A DNA stretch of 34,361 nucleotides. It comes from Rhodocyclus purpureus (GTDB lineage Bacteria; Pseudomonadota; Gammaproteobacteria; Burkholderiales; Rhodocyclaceae). The stretch spans positions 1 to 34,361 of the forward strand of contig NZ_NHRX01000013.1 of assembly GCF_016653115.1 (NCBI RefSeq), given 5' to 3'. Made by a program: the position numbers and the translations under genes. Shown here one piece after another: positions 1 to 8,330 of the stretch (position 1 is its first letter; each line of letters starts with the position of its first letter). The notes under the pieces are model-generated. The model saw nothing but the letters and a program-made list of their open reading frames with translations, was not told the origin of the DNA and made no database searches.

Positions 1-224
1 TCGCCTCGCTTAAAATATTATGTCACTACAAAACGATTTCGGCGACCACCCCTAGCAACCATGCGGGTTTGCGGGGTGTCACCCCCCGAAAATCGGCAAA
101 ATCGGGGGGATAGCTGTTAAACCCGGGTTAAGACAAGCGCTTGCCAAGTCCAAGTTTGCATTCCACGAGGATGCGCGTACCCACTGCAGCGTGAGCAGAA
201 GCAAACGAGGCGACGCAAAAACGC
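1..224. other. Left-edge region with no recognisable gene
   Basis: I see no supported coding region here. It is less GC-rich at its extreme left than the rest of the window. One hairpin is visible: CCCCCCGA at 82-89 pairs with TCGGGGGG at 102-109 across a 12-base loop. It has no following T-run, so it is not a classical terminator. A 19-codon frame from 61 is too short and featureless to call. The end of a plus-strand gene could lie just left of the window. Confidence 0.5.
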
Positions 225-253
225 AAAAAGCCAACCGGCTGGTTGGCTTTTTT
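225..253. terminator. Bidirectional intrinsic terminator
   Basis: GCCAACC (230-236) pairs with GGTTGGC (241-247) around the tetraloop GGCT. The stem is flanked by five A's on the left and six T's on the right, so it works in both directions. On the minus strand it lies 21 bases past the 3' end of the tRNA-Lys gene and should end that transcript. On the plus strand it could terminate a gene left of the window. Confidence 0.85.
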
Positions 254-273
254 GCTTGATTCTTCAGGTTTCT

Positions 274-349
274 TGGTGGGTCGGGAGAGACTCGAACTCT
301 CGACCAACGGATTAAAAGTCCGCTGCTCTACCGACTGAGCTACCGACCC
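274..349 (-). tRNA. tRNA-Lys (anticodon UUU)
   Basis: Read on the minus strand, this is a 76-base tRNA. The acceptor arm is GGGTCGG pairing with CCGACCC, followed by discriminator A and an encoded CCA. The D-arm, the anticodon loop CTTTTAA and the T-arm with GTTCGAGTC are all present. The anticodon at tRNA positions 34-36 is TTT, which reads AAA/AAG lysine codons. A promoter (368-396) and an intrinsic terminator (225-253) flank it, so it is a single-gene transcription unit. It is not a queuosine substrate, so the nearby queE/queC genes are neighbours and not functionally linked to it. Confidence 0.97.
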
Positions 350-367
350 GCAAAAACTGAATCCGCG

Positions 368-396
368 ATTCTAGGGACGCGGGGCGCCCGCGTCAA
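368..396 (-). promoter_or_regulatory. Sigma-70 promoter of the tRNA-Lys gene
   Basis: On the minus strand TTGACG (396-391) and TAGAAT (373-368) are separated by exactly 17 bases. The -10 element ends 18 bases before the first base of the tRNA, leaving a GC-rich discriminator typical of stable-RNA promoters. The 17-base spacer contains most of a palindrome, GACGCGGG (376-383) and CCCGCGTC (387-394) with a 3-base loop. That palindrome also lies 27 bases beyond the queC stop and may double as a transcription end for the queC operon. Confidence 0.75.
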
Positions 397-420
397 GCGC
401 GAACGGCGTTACGTGCCCGC

Positions 421-1110
421 TCAGCGCGGCTGCAGCCGCGTCGGGTCGGCGATGCCGGCGGCGACGAAGCCTTCGTGGCGCAGGCGGCACGAGTCGCAGA
501 CGCCGCAGGCGCGGCCTTCCTCGTCGGCCTGGTAGCAGGAGACGGTGAGCGCGTAGTCGACGCCGAGTCCGACGCCGCGACGGATGATGTCGGCCTTGGA
601 AAGGTCGATCAGCGGCGCGTGGATGGCAAGCCGCTCGCCCTCGACGCCGGCCTTGGTGGCGAGGTTGGCCATGGTCTCGAAGGCGGCGATGTATTCGGGG
701 CGGCAGTCGGGGTAGCCCGAGTAGTCGACGGCATTGACGCCGACGAAGATGTCGCGGCTGCCGAGCGTCTCCGCCCAAGCCAGCGCCAGCGAGAGCATGA
801 TCGTGTTGCGCGCCGGGACGTAGGTGACCGGGATGCCGGGCTGCACGCCGTCGACCGGGATGTCGATGCGGGTGTCGGTCAGCGCCGAGCCGCCGAACTG
901 GCCGAGGTCGAGCGTCAGCACGCGGTGCTCGCTGGCGCCCTGCGCCGCGGCGACGCGCGCGGCGGCGTCGAGCTCGGCGCGGTGACGCTGGCCGTAGTCG
1001 AAGGAGAGGCAGTAGCAGGCAAAGCCGGCGGCGCGGGCGATCGCCAGCGTGGTCGCAGAATCGAGGCCGCCGGAGAGGAGGACGACGGCGGGGCGGTGGG
1101 AAACGGACAT
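421..1110 (-). CDS. queC: 7-cyano-7-deazaguanine synthase QueC
   Basis: QueC converts 7-carboxy-7-deazaguanine to preQ0 using ATP and ammonia, in the cytoplasmic pathway to queuosine in tRNA. The 229-residue product has the family's usual length. The N-terminal PP-loop SGGLDS lies at residues 13-18. The C-terminal zinc site is Cys192, Cys202, Cys205 and Cys208 in the form C-x9-C-x2-C-x2-C. The start ATG at 1110 places the PP-loop at the expected distance from the N-terminus, but no clear Shine-Dalgarno sequence is visible. It is the last gene of the tolB-pal-cpoB-queE-queC run, separated by 97 bases from queE, which makes its substrate. Function is confident from motifs and neighbour. Confidence 0.96.
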   Translation of the reverse strand: MSVSHRPAVVLLSGGLDSATTLAIARAAGFACYCLSFDYGQRHRAELDAAARVAAAQGASEHRVLTLDLGQFGGSALTDTRIDIPVDGVQPGIPVTYVPARNTIMLSLALAWAETLGSRDIFVGVNAVDYSGYPDCRPEYIAAFETMANLATKAGVEGERLAIHAPLIDLSKADIIRRGVGLGVDYALTVSCYQADEEGRACGVCDSCRLRHEGFVAAGIADPTRLQPR

Positions 1111-1207
1111 GGCGGGGGCGAAGGGAAAGGCGCGCCGGCAGGGCGCAGGTAGGAAATTCAGGAAGCTGCGCGGATCGCGCAGCCGGAAGATGGCTGCAGG
1201 CGCTCGC

Positions 1208-1888
1208 TCATTTGCCGCGCTGGCTGCCCCAGAGCTGCTTGTGCAGCTGCAACTGGAAGCGCGCCGGGACGCGGTCCTCGATCATCCATTCGGCGAGCGT
1301 CGTCGGGTCGAGGCTGCCGGCGACCGGCGAGAAGAGGATCGGGCAGCGCGCGGCCAGCCCATGTTCGGCGATCGCGGCGCGCGCCCACTCGTAGTCGGCG
1401 CGGTCGGCAATGACGAATTTCAGTTCGTCGCTCTGCCGCAAGTGCTCGATGTTCTGCCAGCGGTTCTTCGCGACCTCGCCGGAGCCGGGCGGTTTCAAGT
1501 CGACGATGCGCGAGACACGCGGGTCGACCGCGGCGATGTCGAGCGCGCCCGAGGTTTCGAGCGAGACGTCGCAACCGGCGTCGCACAGCGCGCCGAGCAG
1601 CGCGAGGCAGCCGGCCTGCGCCAGCGGCTCGCCGCCGGTGACGCAGACGCGGCTGACGCCGAAGGCGCGCTGCGCGGCGAGGATCTCGTCGAGCGTGCAC
1701 GTCTCGCCGCCGGTGAAGGCGTAGTCGGTGTCGCACCAGACGCAGCGCAGCGGGCAGCCGGTCAGGCGGATGAAGACCGTGAGCAGGCCCGCGCGCGAGG
1801 TCTCGCCCTGCAGCGACAGGAAGATCTCGTCGATGCGCAGCTTTTTCGGCGGCAGCACGCTGACGCCGGTCGTGGGTTTGGCCGGCAC
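1208..1888 (-). CDS. queE: 7-carboxy-7-deazaguanine synthase QueE
   Basis: QueE is a radical-SAM enzyme that contracts 6-carboxytetrahydropterin to 7-carboxy-7-deazaguanine in preQ0/queuosine synthesis. The 226-residue product carries the cluster motif C-x3-C-x2-C at Cys45, Cys49 and Cys52, in [15 protein letters not shown], where the aromatic residue follows the third cysteine as usual. The GGEPLAQ stretch is the SAM-binding GGE motif. An N-terminal LSLQGE segment, typical of QueE, precedes the cluster loop. The ATG at 1888 lies three bases after the cpoB stop, so the gene is very probably co-transcribed with the Tol-Pal genes. The queD partner is not in this window. Confidence 0.95.
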   Translation of the reverse strand: MPAKPTTGVSVLPPKKLRIDEIFLSLQGETSRAGLLTVFIRLTGCPLRCVWCDTDYAFTGGETCTLDEILAAQRAFGVSRVCVTGGEPLAQAGCLALLGALCDAGCDVSLETSGALDIAAVDPRVSRIVDLKPPGSGEVAKNRWQNIEHLRQSDELKFVIADRADYEWARAAIAEHGLAARCPILFSPVAGSLDPTTLAEWMIEDRVPARFQLQLHKQLWGSQRGK

Positions 1889-1891
1889 GGG

Positions 1892-2656
1892 TCAGTTCTG
1901 CTTGAGCCGCTGCGTCGCGCTCTCGGCCGCGGGAGTACCGGGGTAGGAATCCTTGAGCGTCTGCAGGGTCTTGCGCGCGGCCTTGGCGTCGCCGAGTTCC
2001 TTCTGGCAGGAAGCGATGTTGAGCATCGCGTCGGCGGCCTTGGCGTGCTTCGGCCAGCGCGCCAAGAGCTTGTTGTGCGCTTCGATCGACTGCTTGCAGT
2101 CGCCGAGCGCGTACTGCGCGTTGCCGAACCAGTACTGGGCGTTCGGCGCCAGCGTGCTGTCCGGATGCGCCTTGACGAAGGCGCTGAAAGCCGCTGCCGC
2201 TTCCTTGAGCTTCTTCGCCTTGAACAGGTTCAGCGCTTCCTCGTACGCACGGGATTCCGCGGCGGGGTCGGCGGCAGGCGCCGCCGGGGCAGCGGCTGCC
2301 TCATCCGCCACGGGCGCAGGCTCGATCTTGCGCAGGCGCGAGTCGAGGTCGATGTAAAAATCCTGTTGCCGCTTGCTCGCCGACTCCAGTTCGTAGGCGA
2401 GCGTCTCGATCTGGCCGCGCAGGCGCGCGTTCTCCTCGCGCAGCGCCTGGATCTGGTTGGCGAGCTCGAACTGCGCCTTGCCGGCGGTGTCGAGCCGCTC
2501 GTTGGTCGTCTGCGTCAGTTCGGCGATCTGGCGACGCGCTTCGTCGTCGTCGAAGATGCCGGCCTGCGCGCTCGGCAGGAGCGCGAGGCCGCAGGCCATG
2601 CCAAGCGCCGCCGGCGACAGCGCACGCAGGAAGGCGGTCGGGCGGCGGCGCAGCAT
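1892..2656 (-). CDS. cpoB: Cell division coordinator CpoB (YbgF), Tol-Pal associated
   Basis: CpoB is a periplasmic protein that links peptidoglycan synthesis by PBP1B with Tol-driven outer-membrane constriction. The 254-residue product begins with a signal peptide (about residues 1-32, ending near AQA). A heptad-rich coiled coil follows (about 35-95, with RQIAELTQ and later QIQALREENARL), which in the family makes the trimer. After a short Ala/Pro-rich linker (about 110-130) there are tetratricopeptide repeats to the C-terminus, including AQYWFGNAQYALGD and ADAMLNIASCQKELGD. It starts two bases after the pal stop and stops three bases before the queE start, so it is embedded in the operon. 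Confidence 0.94.
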   Translation of the reverse strand: MLRRRPTAFLRALSPAALGMACGLALLPSAQAGIFDDDEARRQIAELTQTTNERLDTAGKAQFELANQIQALREENARLRGQIETLAYELESASKRQQDFYIDLDSRLRKIEPAPVADEAAAAPAAPAADPAAESRAYEEALNLFKAKKLKEAAAAFSAFVKAHPDSTLAPNAQYWFGNAQYALGDCKQSIEAHNKLLARWPKHAKAADAMLNIASCQKELGDAKAARKTLQTLKDSYPGTPAAESATQRLKQN

Positions 2657-2658
2657 GT

Positions 2659-3198
2659 TCAGAACTCGCCGCTGTAGAGGATGTCGGCGCGGCGGTTTTG
2701 CGCCCAGGACGACTCGTCGTGGCCTTCGCTCTTCGGCTTCTCTTCGCCGAGGCTGACCGACTCGATCTGGTCTTCACGCGCACCGAGCAGGACCAGCATC
2801 TTCTTCAGCGCGTCGGCGCGCTTCTGGCCGAGCGCGAGGTTGTACTCGCGGCTGCCGCGTTCGTCGGTATTGCCCTGGATCAGGATCTTGAACTGTCGAT
2901 TGTCGGCGAGGAACTTGGCATGCGCGGCGACCAGATCCTTGAATTCGCCCTTGACCTCGAAGCTGTCGTAGTCGAAGTAGACGCTGCGCTTGGAGAGGAT
3001 GCTCTTCGGATCGGTGAGCACTGCGGGCAGCATCGTGCCCTGGGCGCCGCCGGCGACTACCGGAGCAACGTCGGCCGAGCGCGTCTCGACCGGCGCGCCG
3101 CCCTGTTCGGGACCGACCTGGGTCGAGCCGCAGCCGGCGAGCAGCGCCGAGAGGAGGGCCGCGCTCAGGGCGGCCATGCGGAACTGTGAACGATTCAT
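2659..3198 (-). CDS. pal: Peptidoglycan-associated lipoprotein Pal
   Basis: Pal is an outer-membrane lipoprotein that binds peptidoglycan and TolB, and anchors the outer membrane during division. The 179-residue product starts with a lipoprotein signal whose lipobox is LLAGC, with Cys23 as the lipidated residue. The OmpA-like domain spans about residues 68-179: VYFDYDSF, then GNTDERGSREYN, then LGQKRADAL, which together hold the diaminopimelate-binding Asp and Arg of the family. The frame is open well upstream, but ATG 3198 is the right start because it gives the lipobox and has AGGAGA eight bases upstream. It lies 32 bases after tolB. Confidence 0.96.
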   Translation of the reverse strand: MNRSQFRMAALSAALLSALLAGCGSTQVGPEQGGAPVETRSADVAPVVAGGAQGTMLPAVLTDPKSILSKRSVYFDYDSFEVKGEFKDLVAAHAKFLADNRQFKILIQGNTDERGSREYNLALGQKRADALKKMLVLLGAREDQIESVSLGEEKPKSEGHDESSWAQNRRADILYSGEF

Positions 3199-3230
3199 CT
3201 TGGTATCTCCTGTGCCCCGTACGCGGGACT

Positions 3231-4544
3231 TCACTTGAGGAATGGACCCCACGCCGGCTCGCGCACGTTGCCTGCGGGGATGGAAAGTCTTTGCCGGATG
3301 CGCCCGTCGGTCGAGACCGCCGAGAGGACGCCACGACCGCCGACTTCGGTGGCGATCAGAATCATGCGGCCGTTCGGAGCGAAGCTCGGCGATTCGTCCT
3401 TCTGCGAGTCGCTGAGCAGTTGCACCTGGCGGCTGGCGAGGTCCATCAGCGCCAGGCGGAAGGCACCATCGCGGCGGCTGATGAAGGCCAGCGACCTGCC
3501 GTCGGGCGAGACGCGCGGGCTGACGTTGTAGCTGCCCTCGAAGCTGACGCGCTCGGCGCTGCCGCCGGCAGCAGGGATGCGGTAGATCTGCGCGCTGCCG
3601 CCGCGGTCGGAGGTGAAGTAGATCGACGCACCATCGGGCGAGAAACAGGGCTCGGTATCGATTCCTGACGAAGTGGCGAGGCGCTGCACGCCCGATCCGT
3701 CGGCGTTGATCAGGAACAGTTGCGAGCCGCCGTCCTTGGTCAGCACCACCGCCAGCCGGCGGCCGTCGGGAGACCACGCCGGCGCCGAGTTGGAGCCGCG
3801 GAAATTGGCGACGGCCACGCGCCTGCCGCTGGCGAGCGAATGCACGAAGATGACCGGCTTCTTGTTCTCGAAGGAAACATAGGCGAGCCGGGTGCCGTCG
3901 GGCGACCACGCCGGCGAGATGATCGGCTCGCGCGAGATCAGCGCCGCCTGCGCATTCTGGCCGTCGGCGTCGGCGACGTGCAGCTCGTAGCGGCCGGCGC
4001 CCTTGACCACGTAGGCGATCTTGGTCGAGAAGACGCCGGGTTCGCCGGTGAGCTTTTCGTAGATGAAGTCGGCGATGCGGTGGCCGGCAAGCCGCAGCGT
4101 CGGCGTCGAGGTGACGTAGGCAGCGCCGCCGAGTGCGGACTGGCGGTTGATGTCGTGCACGCGGAAACGCGCTTCGAGGCGGCCGTCACCGGTACTGGCA
4201 ATGCTGCCGGCGGCGAGCGCGTCGGCGCCCTTGCTGCGCCAGTCGCCCCAGGCCGGGGCCGAATTCTCGTCGAGGCGGGCGGCGCCCGGATCGACCAGGC
4301 GGAACATGCCGCTGCGTTCGAGGTCGCCGCGCACCACCGTCGTCAGCGCGCGCGCGACGCCGGCCTCGCCGGAGAAGTCGGCGATGGCGACCGGGATGCG
4401 GTTGGCGCCGGCGCCGGTGATTTCGATCGTCAGTTCGGCGTGCGCCGGTGCAGCCATTTGCGCGACGAGCAGCGTGCCGGCGGCAAACAGGCTCAGGCGA
4501 CGCGACAGTGCCGGCGCGAGGTGTTCGAGCAGGGATCGCAGCAT
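3231..4544 (-). CDS. tolB: Tol-Pal system beta-propeller protein TolB
   Basis: TolB is a periplasmic protein that contacts Pal and TolA in the Tol-Pal envelope machine. The frame is open far upstream, but the recognisable protein starts at ATG 4544 and has 437 residues, close to the family norm of about 430. A signal peptide ends near AHA. An N-terminal alpha/beta domain follows ([19 protein letters not shown]), then a six-bladed propeller from about residue 190 with repeated W-SPDG blades ([38 protein letters not shown]). The start has no strong Shine-Dalgarno. TolQ, TolR and TolA, usually just upstream, are absent: the next gene is divergent. A TATAAT box 29 bases upstream suggests tolB begins its own transcript. 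Confidence 0.95.
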   Translation of the reverse strand: MLRSLLEHLAPALSRRLSLFAAGTLLVAQMAAPAHAELTIEITGAGANRIPVAIADFSGEAGVARALTTVVRGDLERSGMFRLVDPGAARLDENSAPAWGDWRSKGADALAAGSIASTGDGRLEARFRVHDINRQSALGGAAYVTSTPTLRLAGHRIADFIYEKLTGEPGVFSTKIAYVVKGAGRYELHVADADGQNAQAALISREPIISPAWSPDGTRLAYVSFENKKPVIFVHSLASGRRVAVANFRGSNSAPAWSPDGRRLAVVLTKDGGSQLFLINADGSGVQRLATSSGIDTEPCFSPDGASIYFTSDRGGSAQIYRIPAAGGSAERVSFEGSYNVSPRVSPDGRSLAFISRRDGAFRLALMDLASRQVQLLSDSQKDESPSFAPNGRMILIATEVGGRGVLSAVSTDGRIRQRLSIPAGNVREPAWGPFLK

Positions 4545-4572
4545 GGACGGGAGCCAACAAAAAGAAGTGCGA

Positions 4573-4578
4573 ATTATA
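4573..4578 (-). promoter_or_regulatory. Probable -10 element of the tolB-queC operon
   Basis: A perfect TATAAT is read on the minus strand 28 bases before the tolB start, unusual in such GC-rich sequence. The region 17 bases upstream reads CCGATC, a poor -35 match; TTACCG lies at a 20-base spacing. A weak or activator-dependent promoter is therefore likely. It fits a tolB transcript that starts here and not in a tolQRA operon. Confidence 0.5.
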
Positions 4579-4721
4579 GCCCTGCTCTCCCGGGCGATCG
4601 GTAAGGAAGCGTAATTTCGTGCGACCAGGCCAGACTCAGGGCGCCCGGGGTGGCGGAACTCGCCACGAGGGTTAAACTCTCGCTTTGCCCGTCTTCCTGC
4701 CGTCATGCCCAGGAGTCTCCC

Positions 4722-5894
4722 ATGAGCGTCCCGCCCCTTCCTTTCCTCGACGAGTTGATCGGCATCCGCCGCGACATCCATGCCCATCCCGAACTCGCCT
4801 ACCAGGAATCGCGCACGTCCGACATCGTCGCGCGCGAACTCGCCCGCTACGGGATCGAGGTGCATCGCGGACTCGCCGGCACCGGTGTCGTCGGCGTCCT
4901 CAGGAAAGGCCGCTCGGGGCGCTCGATCGGCCTGCGCGCCGACATGGACGCGCTGCCGCTGGTCGAGAAGAACGACTTCCCGCATCGCTCGCAGGTCCAG
5001 GGCTGCATGCACGCCTGCGGCCACGACGGGCACACGACCATGCTGCTCGGGGCCGCGCGCCACCTCGCCGAGAACATCGACGCCATCGACTTCGACGGCG
5101 TCGTGCATTTCATCTTCCAGCCGGCCGAAGAATCCGAGGGCGGCGCGCTGCGCATGATCGAGGAAGGCCTGTTCCAGCAGTTCCCGATGGACGCGGTTTA
5201 TGGCCTGCACAACTGGCCGGGCATCCCGGTCGGCGAGATGGTGGTGCACGCCGGCCCGGTGATGGCCGGCACCTGTACCTTCGAGATCCGCGTGCGTGGT
5301 CGCGGCTGCCACGCCGGGATGCCGCACCAGGGCGTCGACACCATCCTCGCCGGCGCCCAGCTGGTGCAGGCGCTGCAGACCGTCGTCGCGCGCAACGTCC
5401 ATCCCTGCGAGTCGGCGGTGCTCAGCGTCACCCAGTTCCACTCGGGCGAGGCGTGGAACATCGTCCCCGACGACGCCGTGCTGCGCGGGACGCTGCGCAG
5501 CTTCAAGCCCGAGGTGCTCGAACAGGTCGAGCGCGCGATCGAACGTATCGCCGGCGGCGTCGCCGCGTCCTTCGGCGCGCAGATCACGGTCGAGTTCAAC
5601 CACCGCTACCCGCCGACCATCAACAGCGCCGCCGAAGCCGAACTCTGCCGCCGCGCCGCGACGGCCACCGTCGGCGCCGCCGCGGTGCGCAGCAACGAGT
5701 TGCCGTCGATGGGCGCCGAGGACTTCTCCTACATGCTGCTGGAAAAGCCCGGCTGCTACGTCTGGCTCGGCAACGGCCCGGGCACCGGCGGCTGCACGCT
5801 GCACAACCCGCATTACGACTTCAACGACTCGGCGCTGGCGCTCGGCGTCGGCTACTGGGTGAACGTGGTGAAGACCGCGCTCCCCTGCCGTTGA
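4722..5894 (+). CDS. M20D family amidohydrolase (hippurate / N-acyl amino acid hydrolase type)
   Basis: M20D enzymes are two-metal cytosolic hydrolases that cleave N-acyl or N-aryl amino acids such as hippurate or indoleacetyl amino acids. The 390-residue product has the family metal sites: Cys99 and His101 in HACGHDGHT, Glu136/Glu137 in QPAEES, a histidine in YGLHNWPG, and the final histidine in HNPHYDFND. The dimerisation lid is the middle part, with [10 protein letters not shown]. The frame is open from 4650, but ATG 4722 is chosen because AGGAG lies at 4711-4715 and the sequence resembles the family only from there ([15 protein letters not shown]). It is divergent from tolB and followed by ycaO after 75 bases. 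The substrate cannot be told from sequence. Confidence 0.9.
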   Translation: MSVPPLPFLDELIGIRRDIHAHPELAYQESRTSDIVARELARYGIEVHRGLAGTGVVGVLRKGRSGRSIGLRADMDALPLVEKNDFPHRSQVQGCMHACGHDGHTTMLLGAARHLAENIDAIDFDGVVHFIFQPAEESEGGALRMIEEGLFQQFPMDAVYGLHNWPGIPVGEMVVHAGPVMAGTCTFEIRVRGRGCHAGMPHQGVDTILAGAQLVQALQTVVARNVHPCESAVLSVTQFHSGEAWNIVPDDAVLRGTLRSFKPEVLEQVERAIERIAGGVAASFGAQITVEFNHRYPPTINSAAEAELCRRAATATVGAAAVRSNELPSMGAEDFSYMLLEKPGCYVWLGNGPGTGGCTLHNPHYDFNDSALALGVGYWVNVVKTALPCR

Positions 5895-5969
5895 TCCGCC
5901 TGCCAGGCCCGTTCTTACCCTGTAATCTCCACCTTCACTCATCCTGCGGCCGCTGAGCCGATTCGACCC

Positions 5970-7922
5970 ATGACCCTCACCCTGACTCCTGGCATGACTG
6001 CCGGCAGCGAGCCGACTGCACAACTCCACTGCATCGCCGGCAAGGACGCGCCGCTCGAAATCACCATCGCCCGCCTCTCGGCACGCATCGCTGCCCTGGG
6101 ATTCCGGGTCGAGGAGGTGGGCTGGCTGAACCCGATCGACGGCGTTTTCTCGGTGCACCTGCGCGACCGCGACTGCCCGCTGCTGTTTTCCAATGGCAAG
6201 GGCGCCAGCGAACTCGCGGCACGTGCCAGCGCGCTCGGCGAGTTCTGCGAACGCGTCTTCAGCCGCCACTTCTGGACGCACTACGCGCTCGGCCGGCCGC
6301 AGGGGTCCGTCTATCACCCCGGCGAGCGCTGGTTTGCGCTGCACGGGGAGGAATGGCCGGACGGCCTGCTGACGCCGGAACTGCGCGACCTCTACGACCC
6401 CGAGGGTGACCTCGCCGCCGCGGATCTCGTCGATTTCAACACCGCCGACGCCGGGCGCGGCATCTGCGCGGTGCCGGCGCAGCGCGCGCGTGACGGTGCC
6501 ACCGTCTGGTTCCCCGCCAACATCATCGGCAATCTCTACCTCTCCAACGGCATCGCCGCCGGCAACACGCTGGCCGAGGCGAAGACGCAGGCGCTCTCGG
6601 AAGTGATCGAGCGCCACGTCAAGTTCCGCATCCTGCGCGAAGGCCTGTGCCTGCCGGAGATCCCCGAGGAAGTGCTGGCGCGCCACCCGCAACAGCTCGC
6701 CGGGATCAAGGAACTGCGCGCCGCCGGCTTCGGCATCCTGGTGCGCGATGCCTCGCTCGGCGGTCGTTACCCGGTGGTCAACGTGACCCTGCTCAACCCG
6801 CGCGACCAGGGCTGCTACGCGAGCTTCGGCGCGCATCCGCTGTTCGCCGTCGCGCTCGAGCGCGCGCTCACCGAACTCCTGCAGGGACGGGCGCTCGACG
6901 CGCTGTCCGGCTTCCCCGAACCCGGCTTCGACGCCGAGGAGATCGCCAGCGCGCCGAACATCGAGGCGCACTTCGTCGATTCGAGCGGGATCGTCGGCTG
7001 GTCCTTCCTCGCCGACTCGCCCGACTTCGAGTTCCGCGAGTGGAACTTCGCCGGCGACAACAGCGCCGACGCCGACTGGCTCACCGAATGCCTGCACGCC
7101 GACGGCCACGACGTCTATTGCGTCGATTACAGCCAGCCCGACGTCGCCGTCTGCCGCATCCTCGTTCCCGGCGTCTCCGAGGTCTATCCGATCGACGACC
7201 TCTTCTGGGAGAACAACCGCGTCGGTGCCGAAATGCGCGCGGCGATCCTCTCCCTGCCCGAACTCGACGAGGACGATTGCGCGGCGCTGCTCGACACCCT
7301 GAACGTGCTCAACATCGACGACCAGCGACCGGTGGCGACGCTGATCGGGCTCGCCGCCGACCCGGGTTCGTTCTGGGAAGACCTGCGCGTCGGTGAACTG
7401 AAGACCCTGCTCGCGCTCGCTTGCGGCGACCTCGCGGCGATCCACGAGGGCTGCGACTGGATCAGGAATTTCGCGCAGGTCGATGCCGGCCGCCGCCGCG
7501 TCTACCGCTGCATCGAGGCCCTGCTCGGGCTGGCGGCTGCGGCCGAGGCGGACGAGGACGACGGCGGCGCCGAGGACGAATTCCGCGCGACGCACGCCGG
7601 CCAGGCGCTGGCCGGCGGCGAGGAAGCCGACGAGGGGGTGTGGATCGGATCCGCCGAAGAGGAAGAGGCCGAGTTCGCCGACGCAAGCGAGGAAATCCCG
7701 GGGCCGGAAGCGTGGGCGCCGTGGCGCGGCGCGCTGCTGCCGCTCTACGGCGAGGCGACGCTGCAAGAGGCCGAAGCCCTGCTCGCCGGCGAGTTGCGTT
7801 TCTTCGGCATCGCGGCGCCGGGCGCGGATTTCGCCGGCTGCGAACGCCACCGGCGCCTGCTCGCCGCCTTCGCCCGCGTCTCGGCCGCGGCCGACGCCGG
7901 ATTCCCTCGCACACAAGCCTGA
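5970..7922 (+). CDS. ycaO: YcaO family protein (E. coli YcaO type)
   Basis: YcaO proteins use ATP to activate peptide backbone amides. The E. coli-type protein has been linked to beta-methylthiolation of ribosomal protein S12 with RimO, by a mechanism not fully settled. The 650-residue product holds the YcaO fold at about residues 65-400, with ATP-site segments [10 protein letters not shown] and [12 protein letters not shown], and GRGICAVPA in the core. The C-terminal helical part resembles the TPR-like tail of E. coli YcaO but is interrupted by a very acidic low-complexity stretch at about 525-580 rich in Glu/Asp, making it longer than the roughly 586-residue E. coli protein. The Pro-rich C-terminus of peptide-modifying YcaOs is absent. 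No precursor peptide gene or rimO is adjacent. Confidence 0.88.
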   Translation: MTLTLTPGMTAGSEPTAQLHCIAGKDAPLEITIARLSARIAALGFRVEEVGWLNPIDGVFSVHLRDRDCPLLFSNGKGASELAARASALGEFCERVFSRHFWTHYALGRPQGSVYHPGERWFALHGEEWPDGLLTPELRDLYDPEGDLAAADLVDFNTADAGRGICAVPAQRARDGATVWFPANIIGNLYLSNGIAAGNTLAEAKTQALSEVIERHVKFRILREGLCLPEIPEEVLARHPQQLAGIKELRAAGFGILVRDASLGGRYPVVNVTLLNPRDQGCYASFGAHPLFAVALERALTELLQGRALDALSGFPEPGFDAEEIASAPNIEAHFVDSSGIVGWSFLADSPDFEFREWNFAGDNSADADWLTECLHADGHDVYCVDYSQPDVAVCRILVPGVSEVYPIDDLFWENNRVGAEMRAAILSLPELDEDDCAALLDTLNVLNIDDQRPVATLIGLAADPGSFWEDLRVGELKTLLALACGDLAAIHEGCDWIRNFAQVDAGRRRVYRCIEALLGLAAAAEADEDDGGAEDEFRATHAGQALAGGEEADEGVWIGSAEEEEAEFADASEEIPGPEAWAPWRGALLPLYGEATLQEAEALLAGELRFFGIAAPGADFAGCERHRRLLAAFARVSAAADAGFPRTQA

Positions 7923-7929
7923 GGGGCCG

Positions 7930-7948
7930 GGCGCACCCGTTGCGCCCA
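7930..7948 (+). terminator. Terminator-like hairpin after ycaO
   Basis: GGGCGCA (7930-7936) pairs with TGCGCCC (7942-7948) over a 5-base loop, seven bases past the ycaO stop. No T-run follows, so any termination would be incomplete or factor-assisted. Confidence 0.35.
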
Positions 7949-8052
7949 CTCCTCCATTCCCCCATTCGCTTCGTCCGTCATCCCATGCTTGATCTGCCTC
8001 CCCGGAATAGACGTTTTCGAGGAGTGCAGGCAAGGGGGCTGAGACCATATTC

Positions 8053-8174
8053 GTCATTGCGAGGCGCGTAGCGCCGTGGCAATCCAGCTCGTTCTTTCGC
8101 GGCCTTGCCAACTCGGGCGACCCGACAGCAGCCCTACGCACTGGATCGCCACGCCCTGCGGGCTCGCGATGACG
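8053..8174 (+). repeat. Solitary copy of the palindromic repeat that forms the right-end satellite
   Basis: The left arm starts with GTCATTGCGAGGCGCG and ends in GTGGCAATCCAG (8053-8087). The right arm starts with CACTGGATCGCCACG and ends in GCTCGCGATGACG (8139-8174). The arms are imperfect inverted repeats of each other, so the element can fold into one long hairpin. The same two arms, in the same orientation, are the core of the tandem units at 32362-34361. Related CATTGCGAGG...GGCAATC palindromes are known to be scattered in many bacterial genomes. The inner segment differs from the satellite units, so this copy is older or independent. Confidence 0.85.
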
Positions 8175-8215
8175 AGTTACTGATCGCGACGGCTTCGGCA
8201 GATCAGGTCGGCCGA

Positions 8216-8250
8216 TGTTTCACGAAATTGTTCCACGTTTCACGTTAACA
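8216..8250. promoter_or_regulatory. Cluster of three GTTYCACG motifs upstream of the BciB-like gene
   Basis: GTTTCACG (8217-8224), GTTCCACG (8230-8237) and GTTTCACG (8237-8244) are packed into 28 bases in the same orientation. Each matches half of the ParB-site palindrome TGTTTCACGTGAAACA, but no complete palindrome is present. It may be a binding site for an unidentified regulator or chance. It is followed by a direct repeat of TCCTTCCAGGAT at 8298-8321 next to the start codon. Confidence 0.2.
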
Positions 8251-8330
8251 TTCGGGCCCGGCGCGGCTGGCAAGGTCTGCCACGCAGCGAATCGCTCTCC
8301 TTCCAGGATTCCTTCCAGGATTTATCGACC

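Noticed and set aside
4545-8141. Upstream part of the very long minus-strand frame ending with TolB
   Set aside because: Only the last 437 residues match TolB. The upstream part is antisense to the M20D and ycaO genes and has no signal of its own; high GC keeps it open.
8216-8250. A true ParB binding site
   Set aside because: Only half-sites are present; the best match to the full palindrome agrees at about 11 of 16 positions and no parAB genes are nearby.
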